In this document: piece by piece, positions 40,115 through 52,100 of the stretch
How the letters are laid out: every line of letters starts with the position of its first letter
Position numbering within the stretch: position 1 is the first letter of the stretch
Assembly (NCBI RefSeq): GCF_003589595.1
Contig: NW_020653855.1
Coordinates: forward strand, 162,990 to 226,989
DNA from: Hyposmocoma kahamanoa
Taxonomy: Eukaryota > Arthropoda > Insecta > Lepidoptera > Cosmopterigidae
DNA: 64,000 nt
Direction of reading: 5' to 3'
Translations under genes and position numbers: made by a program
Notes under the pieces: model-generated
Told to the model about the DNA's origin: nothing
The model's input: the letters and a program-made list of their open reading frames with translations, nothing else
The model's database searches: none

Positions 40115-43100
40115 CTGAAATATTTACGACATTTATTTATTTTCTATTTGGTTAAAAACAGGAGGAGGTTTGCAACTTGCAATTTGATTGTATTTTTATG
40201 TGTGTATGTTACACCATTACTTCGACATTTGTGATGCAATTTCGATGTTTCTTTGTAATGGTTCCATTTAAATTTGAAGAACATATTCCAATTCTAAGGG
40301 CGGCAAATTAGGGATTGAAGTTTTGGCTTTGACCCACTGTTGGTTAACTGATTCAATAAAACTTGGCAAATAGATGTGGTAAGTATCCGTTTTTTTTTAA
40401 AAAGTTAAAATTTTTATGTTTTAAAGAACTGCCCGTGAACCTACTTCCTAGGTTATAGAGTCAACTCTCATTAGCTTAATAAAGATCTTCAGTATTGCTA
40501 ATCAAATTAGCAATACTGAAGCTATTATAGAATAGCTAAGGCTGATTTGCAGTTTAATCTATCGGGGGGTCGATTCAGAAACTTACGATAACGTACTAAA
40601 GAAAGAAAATAACATGAGCTCTCAAATTATATTTTTGTAATGTCATTAAAATATATATATAACCGTCATTGTGAATAAAAACCGCCGAAGTATTTTAATA
40701 ACCGGCAATCTATCTCACCACCGCTCCACATGTCTTTCAACCCTGACATTGGCAAAATCGTCGCGCAAAACGACGCCGACGGAGCCATAGACACAAAAGT
40801 TGAAGTTGATAACGTACTATTTCTTTTCATTTATATTCCCGATCGACCCGAACCCGACCGACCCGAATCGAGCGTCAAACTGTCGTATTCGAAATCGAAC
40901 CGAAATAACGTCCCACCCGTACGATTACTCCAACTTCTCAACCGGCAAAGGTTACAAAGGTTATTCAAGAACACAATTATCCAATGAACGTTACAGAACG
41001 TCTTATTGTTTACAGAGCAAGTAATAAAGTCTGGTTTTTGTTCAATTTTATTAATTTATTTTAATGCAAGTCTCATGCATTCCTGTATTCTAGGCCGTCA
41101 AAGTCTTAAAAATGTATAAAAGGATTTTCATTGTTCTTGTAATCTTATTTCTTTTGAACTCGAATCGAATGTTTAACTCGAAAAGAATCGGGTTCCAGGT
41201 CCGTAGACAGGAGGCCCCCAATGGCCCCCCATTGAATTAAGATACTTACCCTAGCGCCATATCTCAGCAGCATAGTAATGATCTCGGCACTGGGCTCAGT
41301 GTTACTCGCCAAATATTCAGCTAGGGCGGGACGGAGCTGCGTTGCATCTTCGTCGTTGTACACCTTCAAGTTTGGATCGGCACCACTTTCCAGAAGGATC
41401 TGGAAAACCAAAATTTTAACATTGTAAAGTTATTATAAGTAACCGCAATGTAATGAAAACGTTATAGTTTACGAAACATTACATTATAACAATGATTTTT
41501 TAATTTATTATAAAAATGGACGTCAAAATAATGATAAAAAATTGCAGTAATTTGGACAACGTCAAAAATTTTTCGAAATGGCCATCACGTTTAAATGGCA
41601 AGCACTTTTTCTCGCGAAAAAATGTCAGGAAATTAGATAATTGAAGAAAACTTAATATGTAAGGTCTGGCAGTATGGATAATTAATTAGATGAGGCGTCT
41701 GTCCTGAAGGACGAAAATTTCTACTATATTTCAATTTTAATAACGTCAAAATAAATATACAAGTATCAAAATTAATCATTTAAAAATTCTGATACTGTAT
41801 AGTAAGTAACAAACATTTTATTAGTCAATAAGTTGATAATTGCTCAAGGATTTTCTCAAACTTCTTATTTTATTGTTTGTATTTGTTCCAGTTATTTTAT
41901 TTTACTTTTTGTATTTGTAATTTGAATTTAGCTTTTATTTAATTTTATCATTATAACTTTTTTATTGATTTTTAAGTTGGATTATATTACTTTGACATTA
42001 ACTGCATATATATATTTCAATTTCATTGTAATTTGTTATGATAAGGGTCGTTGTCTTCCGAAATAAATTATTCATTTTTTTATTTAGTTTACTAAATCAG
42101 AGGTCCCTAGCTTAACATATTATTATTACTCACTTTAACGATTTCCTTCCTATTATTGATATTGTCGGAACAGGCTACGTGTAATGGGGACCCGATCACA
42201 GAGCTCGATGCATTCACTTTAGCCCCTGAAAGAAAAAAAATAATCATCTCATGGTCCATGGACAGAGTACAGCCCTGTGTTGGTAGAAAAAAAGATGTAT
42301 TGTATTAGACAACATTAGATACGTTGCTCTGATCCCAAAATAAGTAACTAAATCACTTGTGTTATGGAAATCGGAAACAACGACGGTACCACAAACACCC
42401 GGACCCGAGACAATATAGAAAAATTAGTTTTTCTACATTGGCAAAGCCGGGGATCGAGCTCGGGACCTCAGAGATGGCGACACCATGAGAACCGATATGT
42501 AAATCTCTCAACCAACAAGCACATGTCCGGGCGTGCATGGAGCACAGCTGCCACCTTTGGGATGGCTTTGCCACATACCAACTGACCATCTCGGATTCAA
42601 TCAACAACCGTGCCAAGAGGCTTGTAGGTGACTCAGAATTGGTGAAGGCGAAGCTGTAGAACCTTAAACACCGCTGTAAAGTTGCCTGCTTATCGGTATT
42701 TTACAGGATGATATCACGAAGAGTGTGCGATAGAATTACAAGGTATAATTCCGCCTTCCCCTTTTCATCATCGGGGGACCAGACGTAGGCTTGGGTACCA
42801 CCCCTATGTTGTATTGTTCCATATTTATATGGCGAACGGCTATGGAGTGGAATTCCCTGCCTGCAAACTTGTTCCCTGTACGTTATAACTTGGACCTTTT
42901 TAAGGCGATGAATAGGCATTGTTAAGGTGTGCATGCTCGATTGTCGACCTCATCGTCACTTTCCATCAGTGAGAAAAAAAACAAAAAATGCTATATTATG
43001 TATATTGTCCCGGGTTTGGTTATTTGTGGTGCCATCATTGTTTCCGATTTACATAACACAAGTGCTTTGGTTACTTGCTTTGGGGTTGGAGCAACGTATG

Positions 43101-46100
43101 TGTTGTTGTTTAATATTTATTTTATGTTTATTACGTCATTTTAAGACGCGATACAACCTCAAACAGTGAAAGTGTAGTATCAATTACTTTGGAAGAAATA
43201 TATAGGAAAATTGATGATATACACTGATTAGTACGGTGTGAAAAATCGATTTTCAAAAAATTTTCGCGGCAGAAAAAAAAACAGTTTTCGACTTCGAAAT
43301 TTTAGAAGTACTTTATATTAACTGAACTAAATAGAACAAGTATAGCACACGGCACACATTTGTTTTAATTTCGTTTGTAAAAAATAAGTTCTGAAAAAGC
43401 TAGCCCCTGCCGTTCGACACGCGCAATAAATTCGAGCTGAGGCAGTATAGACTCTTAAATAAAGATGGGAAAAACTGCTTATTTTTTTAAACGTTTAAAC
43501 GTTATGCTTTTTTAAAAAAAGCGTGCTTTTTTAAACGCTTTTTCACTTAAACGCTTTTTAGTAAGCTAACAAAATGGTTTAGAAAACTTTGAAGCGCATA
43601 GACTTTTATGTTTTGTGTGTTGTGCTTGCAACGTTGTGTCGATAGCGAAACGCAAGAATAGACAACTAAATTTATTAAGATAAGTAATTTTTTTAGTAAA
43701 AAATCTAGTTATATTTTTGTTATGACATAACATTATTATATTAACATTTTGTTCATTGGCGTTTAAAAGCGTTCAAAAAAATAAGTTGTTTATCTTTTAT
43801 AGTTGTTAACCGTTGAAATGGAAAAATTGCTTATTTAAAATGCTTTTTAGTTTGACGCTTAAAAAGTCGTTTAGAAAAACGTTTAAGCGCAAACACTTTA
43901 TGTTTAAAAACAACGCTTACGCTTAAAATGAAAAGCGTGCTTATGCACTTATTTTAAAAAGCAAACTTTTTAAGTGCATTTTGTTTAAACGCCCACCTCT
44001 ACTCTTAAACACAAGTTGCCTTTTGAATGCTAAAACATTCGAGTTATCATAATCATCTTACCAGCTCCAAGTAACATTTGCAGCATCTCCACGTCACCCT
44101 TCAAGATGCACAGGTCCAGCGGGCTGGGCTTACTCAGTTCTGGACATTCGTAGTTGACGCGAGCACCTTGTTTGATTAACAGGTTTACTACTTCTGTGTT
44201 ACCTTTGGAAAAAAAACAGGCTGAAAAATGTTATCATCTTGTGAACACAAGCAGGCACCCCCGTAAAATAAGTTCACGTCTTGTAAAATCAACAGAACGC
44301 TAGACCTTATACTTTCGACTTAAAAGTATTTTTTTTATTATACCAGGTGGCGGGACGAACAAATCATGCGCCCAGGGATAAGCAACAAGGCTGTCCGTAG
44401 CAGTTGCAGTAGATCATTGCCCTGAAATATAAGTTGACAAGTCCCATGTGGCTGTAATTTCACCAGTACCCGTACCCTTCCAAACTGGAATGAATGCTGG
44501 GCGGCAGAAATAGGTAAGGTGGCAGTACTTCCCTGGAGGAACTCTTACACAAGGAGCGCTATTGCGTTTAGAAGTACTTAAAAGTTATTCAGCCCCAAAC
44601 CAGCTTGACAACTTCGTAAGGCGAATGTCTTGTATTATATCTTCCCTGCTCGGTGTTTCTCTTTTCTGACAGATAATTAACCAAAATATAACTTAAATGG
44701 CAACAATGTCAAAAATTTTAAAGGTAATTAAAAAAAAGGTGTCAAAAAAGGTCGTTTCTGTAATTCGCCCTACGGTAGTCTCCAGCAATAACTCCATTCT
44801 AAAAGAATATTGAAAGTTTAGTTAATTATGGGCCAGCCCGTCTGTAGAGCGTACAAAAATGAAACTGCCTGTATGTTCCAATGGCATTTGGAACGGGTTT
44901 TTATTTTATGTTTTTTTTTTTGAAGGACGCTTTGCAGTTGGCCGCTGATGGCCGTGATGGCGCCACCGGAAGAAAAGGGCGAGCTGAAGGCTCATAACCC
45001 GTAAGCACGTTTTTATTTGTTAATCACAACACAATGATACCATTTCCGGGAACAACTTAACAGGGCGTTTTAGAAAATTGCATATTAAAATGAACCATAT
45101 TATGTCCTTAGACCATTGACGATAGCCTCAGTTGTGCAGTAGCTAGATATCCTCCGGTCCCTCCAGTGGTGTAGGTTCCTGGGAACTGGAGAGACGCTTC
45201 AGCGTCGGGAAGTGAGTGTGCCTTACTGTACGACACCAAACAGGAGATTCGATAGTAGACTTTAGAGTCGACGGCTTAGCGGTAGTAACCGTTAGTAGTG
45301 CAATGTGCAACGGGAACTGAGCATGCTTACAGCTTAGGTAAAACAGGAGGGTACTGTACGTGCACCCGGGGCGGCTCACCCGAGGCCACAGCCTCTTGAG
45401 AACCGGATGTAGTCAGTGACAACCCTGTACACTCGCTGATCTGGGGTTAGTACCTGAACTTAGAAGGTTCCTGTACAAGCACAGGCTGCAATGCCGTTCT
45501 CGTATACCCTAAGAGACGGTAGGAAGGGTCACTGTAATCAAAACTTATGTAGAAAGGCACGGGGGCTGTTCTTACACCAAGTCATAGACTTCAATCATAA
45601 TTTAAAGTCCCAACGTTCTGTTGATTGTATAATTATGGCAAAGAAAGATAAGCCAACTTCCATCGGTTCAGCGCATCAATAGCGGGTTTTACACAGACAC
45701 TGTATCAAGCGTGACACAGCAATCGTGTGTGATTATTAAATTAAGTGACTGAGACGGACTTTGTTATAAAAATTTACTTTATTTCTTATGCCAACCTAAC
45801 TACATGGAATACGAAATTACAATCAACCTTTTCTAACTTAAAATATGTAATATATAGAAGTTACAAAGCGTTGTCAGCTTGTTGTCAGTCCTACTTAGAT
45901 GGGTGCTGTCGCGGCGGCTTGTCAGGGCTGACGAAGCTGGCAAATGAGCGTTTCTTACACTTAACACCTCCCTCCGCAAGAGAGAAATTATCTGGACGTT
46001 GCGAAGTAGCCTCTAGATTATTTCGTCTGCAAGTTTTGTGTAAATTAAATTTCATACTTAGTCCTGTAATAACAATAACTTTAAAAATTATATAGATACT

Positions 46101-49100
46101 TATAGTCCATACACTGATTTCATCACTAATAATGTAGTTCTTTACTATCTCGTCGTCACTGACACTGAACCTTGCACTGTTTGATAGTGTTCGGATGTCA
46201 CTGAAGTCTACTCCTCGCAGGTCAATCGTCCTTTTTTTTTCTTGATTGTTGTGTAGTGGTAGCTCAGGCATCTGCAGCACGGGTCTTTGGAAGCTTTGTA
46301 TAGAAGAATTCGTTACTCCGTTAATATAAATATTACCAAATTGTGTCTCGCAACCTTGTGATGGTGTAATTATGTAGGTGCCTTGAAGATTTTGTTTGTG
46401 GGCTTCTTCCTTGCAATTTTCCGTTACTATAATATTGTTACGTGCATATAGTAGCCATTGGTCGTCTGTTAGCTGCTGGATCCTGAAGTCTTCTATGTGG
46501 ATGAGTCTCTGATGGCATTGTGTATAGTTATTGTGTATAGTTATTGTTCTATACATGTTTCCTCTGAGTAATGTGCAAGTTTATTTTGTGCACATAGGAA
46601 CCGTCTGTTTTCTATCTCGTCGCATGCTTTCGCTAACGGTCTGTAATTCAATCTATTCACCGTAAAGAAAGGATATTCAGGTATAATGGTGTGGGTTTTT
46701 TGAGAGGTTGGGTTATATATGGGAACAGGGACTATCTTACAATAAATATATGTGTTTTCATGTATAAGTGGAACTTCTAATACAAATACTAACTTACTAT
46801 TATGTATATATGATTGTAAGGCCATACTATGTTCTAACTTAACTAGATTTTGTTTATTTACTGGATAAACTACCTTAGCATGTTTCTCCATTTTTAGTAA
46901 AATATTAAATAATTCTGTGGAATTAATAATAGATTGGTGTAGCGTACATAGCTTACTAAATGCAATGGCAGTTTCGATCTCCTGGATTATGTTATAAACG
47001 GTTCTTAAGTTATTTAATATTTGATTTAAACTGTTCATAATGGTAATGAGATTATGAAGTTGAGTCTCGTTATTTTGAAGTGATTCTAATTGCTTTGTCT
47101 TGAAACTTAAGTGTTTAACATTAAAATTAATATCGTCCGATACATTTACTAATTTGTCAAAAGCTTTTTGCATTACCGATAAACGATTTCCTATTGAGTG
47201 TTCCTTGTTACTAAGACTGCTTATTTGTTTATTGTTTACTACGTTGATCTGTGGGGGTTTTTCTCCACCTTTCTTTTCTCTAACCCTAACTTTATCATCC
47301 TTTATCTTATCGCTAATATACTTATACAGGATTTTTAGTCGTTTCCTATGATCCTGTAGGAGTTTTTGGTAAAGGATACTTGAGAATTGATTCAATTTTA
47401 TTGTTGTTAGGCTTCAGTCCTTCACTCGTAATAGTGTGACCGAGGTAAAGGACCTCTTTTCCAAGGAAATGGGACTTGTCTAACTGTACTTTTAGGTTAT
47501 TTAGGCGAAAACGATCGAATACGGCTCTGAGCTTGACAACGTGTTCCTGTAAGCTTTTTGAAAAAAATATTACATCGTCCAAGTAAACTAGACAATGTAA
47601 TCCTTGTAATGCTCGTAGGACATTGTCCATGGCTCTTTGAAAGGTTGCAGGAGCAGTTTTCAAGCCAAATGGCATTCTGTTAAATTCTTAATGTCCGAAT
47701 GGTGTACTGAAAGCAGTTTTTGGTCTATCGCTTTTTTCTACCTCAATTTGATGATATCCGCTAGCTAGATCTAATGATGTAAAATATAAGCTTTTTCCTA
47801 TTTTATCAAACAAATCACTTATGTTCGGGAGTGGGTATTTATCGTCTACAGTGATCTCGTTCAGTCGTCTGTAATCGACTACCACCCTCCACTTCTTTTT
47901 ACCTGATATATCTGTTTTCTTTGGTACTAAATGTACCGGTGCACTCCAAGGGGAGTGTGACTCTTGAATCCCATTATCTTCAAGCATTTTTTCTACTTGT
48001 TGTCGGATCTCTTCCGTCTGAACGGGTGGTATTCTATGGCCCCTAATAAAAATTGGATCCTCATTTTTTGTACGTATTTTGTGTTTTTCTTCATTTGTAC
48101 ACAATTTTTCTATCGCCTTTCTTTCTTCCTCATTCATATGTTCGAATCTCAATTTTGAGAGATTTTCTGTAAGTAAACTTCTCTATTTCACCAGTCTCTT
48201 CTATACAATTAACACTAACTAATTCTTGTTCTAATGGCTCTACTTGAAATGGGGTAGTTACTACTAAAGTTTGGGGTGTTTCGGTATTATTTTGAATCAC
48301 CGTAGTAGCATAACTCTGTGTACACTAACGCGGTTGGCATTCGGATCCCAGTCATAAACTCTTTATAATCTAAGATTGCATCCCCAGTTAGAAGGTTGAC
48401 CGGAAGTTTTACTCTCAATTCACTCCGGGCGGGCAACTTGTATGTTTCCCTCATTGGTGGAGTGTAAATAATTGGAATGCAAGAGTTTCTAGTAAATAAC
48501 AGTTGATTTTTCAGGTCAATCTTGGCGTCCAGCTGTTTCAATAGGTCACTAACAATGAAACCGTCATACCTATTGTCGACATTATACACATAAAATTTAT
48601 GACACTCTTCGCTTTTAAATGTTCGCGGCAATATCAACCTCGTTGCCATAAAATAATTTATACAAATAACTGCTACAACATGTGCATTAAGATTTTTAAT
48701 AATTTACCAAGTGACATTAAATTACTACACGGACATAATTTTAAACTACAATTGACAAGATGGCTTATGACACATTGCTTCTATAGTAATAAGGAATACT
48801 TTGAATTTAGAAATATTTGACATTTTAATTAACTTCAATTACCTGTACCAATAAATTCCAATATATTTGCACACTGCTTGCAGGTTGAATACATTGTACC
48901 AATTTAATTTAAGACCTGTATATTTACTGTATTCTGGCAAATAAACATTAATTTAATTTAATTTAATTTAATTTAATTTAATTTAATTTAATTTAATTTA
49001 ATTCAATTCAATACAATTCAATTCAATTCAATTCAATTCTATTTAATTTAATTTAATTTAATTTAATTTAATTTAATTTACAGGTACATTTATTACCTCA

Positions 49101-52100
49101 CTATGTTTACTAGACGCGTGAGTGCTTACGACTTCAAAAGGCTTGTTTTCTATAAACTGTTTAAAGTATTCGTGAGCTACGCGAGGACTAATTAAAGATC
49201 TCGTACTACCAGTGTCTAACATAAAAACTGATTTTAGCTCAGGCATAAGTATATGGGGTAAGTTTATTTGATTACTGCAGTTTAACATTATTTTTGTTGC
49301 CGTGTCGAGGCCTGTATATAAAAATTTTCAACCGTATTACTTGTGGAAGGTTCGGGTTCGTTATAACAATGCGATGATTCACCAAGTGTCCACTGTACTT
49401 GGCTATCAGAATAGAATAGAATAGAATAGAATAGAATAGAAATCGTTTCTTACTACTACTATCAGTGTAATTGACAGGTCTAGAACTCGCGGTGTGCATT
49501 GTTACGTCCGTATTCGTACCTGACCCTGAGTACCATATGTTGCATTTTGGGTTACACGCAAATTGCAAAGTATACATTTTGTGGACTATGCAAATGTACT
49601 GGCCTAGTCTAGAATTGTGTCTGGAAGGTAAGCGACTCTTGCGACTGTCGATTATTGGAATTTCTTACTTAAAAAGAATTATTATTTGAATTATATATAC
49701 CTTGAGAGTTTTGGTAATTTTGAGATATGTTATGCTGTATAAATGTATATGGTTGCCTTTGTGGAGTGTTTAATCCTTGGAAGTTATTTGTCGGTATATT
49801 TTGTTGTCTAGGACTTCTGAAGTTTCGCGTGAGTGGATTTTTAAAATCATATACTGTTTGAAAGTTCTGTTTTTCTAGGACAGCTTTCATCGCGTCTTCT
49901 AAAGTTGTCACACTCTTCAAACGCACCAATATGGTCTCTTTCACCAACTATGTTAGCTGCTTCCCCCGCCAATCTACTAGTAATTACATGAAATAAGTAT
50001 TCATTTTGGGCCTCCGCTTCGCTTCCATACATTTGTAAAATATATTCACATTTTTTATAAATAATGGTATTTGCCTTGTGTCCCCATTGAATACCGGGAT
50101 TATTTTTAACATCTCCGTAGGGACACGTATAATGCTTTCCATTTTAGTTTAAGTTACTTGTGTATAAAAGGAAAACTAAAAATAGAGATTGTTATTTAAA
50201 ATAAGTAGAGTAGTAAACGAAATCTATCAAAATACGCTATTACTAAGGCTTTGTCTAATCCCTAATAATGCACATATATTTATAATAAGAGGTACATATA
50301 GGAAAACAGGGTACAGTGAAAAGATTTACTCACAGAACCGCAGCTACTCCCGTGTCTCCTCTCTGGTGAATTGTTTTGAATCTCCTTAGTCGGTGGCTCT
50401 CGATCGCAGGCACTCTGGATCTCCGTCGTCTCGTTCGTCAATTAAGTGACTGAGACGAACTTTTTTATAAAAAAATACTTCATTTCTTATTCCAACTTAA
50501 CTACATGGAATTCGAAATTACAATCAACCTTTTGTAACTTAAAATATGTAATATATAGAAGTTACAAAGCGTTGCCAACGATGTGTTGCTATGCGGCGGC
50601 TTGGCAGGGCTGACGAAGCTGGTAAATGAGCGTTTCTTACACTTAGCACGCGCGTGTAAAGACGTTGGAAGGAAAAGGGAAAACCACGCGTAGCGCTCAA
50701 CAGTCGCGCGCGCAATCTCGCACTCCAGTTTTTCGCGGTCTAAGTCTAAGTTCGGTTATTTATTCCATAGGCGTGACCAATGTTCAATCGATGATCGATA
50801 GAATATTTTTATCGACCGCAATCACTAGCTGCACTCTTTTACTCCGTCTTCAAAAAAGACAGACTGTACTTAAAACCGTAAAACGGTTGATATTATAATG
50901 AATGGCGCGTACGACAACCTGCGCTCTGCAACGCGAGTGCACCGCGAGATTATGCGAATGTGTGCGTCCGAACCAGGGCTGTTACTGATGCATATTTTTT
51001 ACACATATCCGCTGATACGGATGCCGATGTTTTTGACCTTGTAGGCGACGCACTACATTTTAATTAAATCTTTATGTTATCCCAGAACATATATTACAGT
51101 TAACGTACGTAAAATAGTAAAACTAACGTAAATTATAAAATTAAGCTTTTTTTTTGTAAACATCATTCGTTCGTTTAAAAAAATAATGGTGCCACTGATG
51201 AGCTTATTGTACCTCTTTTGCATTCGATACCATTTTTTGTCACAATACAATTCAGTCTGTCGTACAGCGCCACCATCGGTGAAACGAAGGAGCTAATAAG
51301 CTCCTCAGTCGGCCCCTTTTCTAATCGTGTTGTTATTGATTCCATCTCCTATAGAGCTTAACATCAACGGATGCTAATGCGGATGCTGAATTTGTTTATT
51401 TAAAAAGAAACGCGAAAAATGTACATCCTTACTGAATGAAAAAAGCTTTCTATTTTGTTTGGTATTGCAATAAAATATTGTCTCAATGATTTTGTGACAT
51501 TTATTAACTACAGATGAAACGGATAGCGATTTGTCCGGATACCGGATATTCGGCGAGCACCTAGGCCGTATAGCCGGATATCGGCCGCCTGATATCTGAC
51601 CCGCTGCCGTAAACAGTTTACTAGTGATTGATCGATCAGTGAATGATTGCACTTTCACATTGATAAAAAAACATATACGTTTCATTGTTGTAGGTACACA
51701 TTGTATTTGAAGATAGTTCAAATCGATCGCGTCGGCGATTCTTTCATTTAGTCATCTTTGGTCGTCGAAATTTAACAAAGTTTGCAAGAGTTTATAATGA
51801 AAAACAACCCTCTGAAGCTGGTCTTGTTTCGACTTCACCATAATTTGCCTTTATTGAAATTTTAGTACTAAATTTAAGTATAGCATTATGTAACTTCTTT
51901 AAAGTTCTTTCAGTTACAAGTAATAAATAGATTGTCAACGATCCTGTAGTTGCTGTTTATCATATTACTATCATCTTTATTCAATAAATTAATTTATTTG
52001 GCGTGCTGATTATGAATTTTTCTCAGTTTTAAACATCCGGTATCCGGCCAGATAGTAAAAATAGGCCGGATTCCGGATAGTTACCGCATATTTGTTTCAT

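Larger units (their letters stand above)
45739..50645 (-). mobile_element. Decayed Ty3/gypsy errantivirus-like endogenous retrovirus
   Basis: The element is read on the minus strand and bounded by two related long terminal repeats. Between them, in order, are gag remnants, a protease, a reverse transcriptase and an envelope (F-type) region, which is the layout of insect errantiviruses. RNase H and integrase are missing: the reverse transcriptase runs into the envelope region near 47350. Frameshifts, an in-frame stop and a nested non-LTR insertion (48650-49080) break the genes. The two terminal repeats differ by many substitutions and an indel, so the insertion is old or recombined. No matching target duplication was found outside the ends. 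It lies in intron 5 of the ASB-like gene, on the same strand. Confidence 0.88.

Noticed and set aside
48951..49080. CRISPR-like or satellite array
   Set aside because: The repeat unit is five bases without spacers and forms the tail of a non-LTR element.
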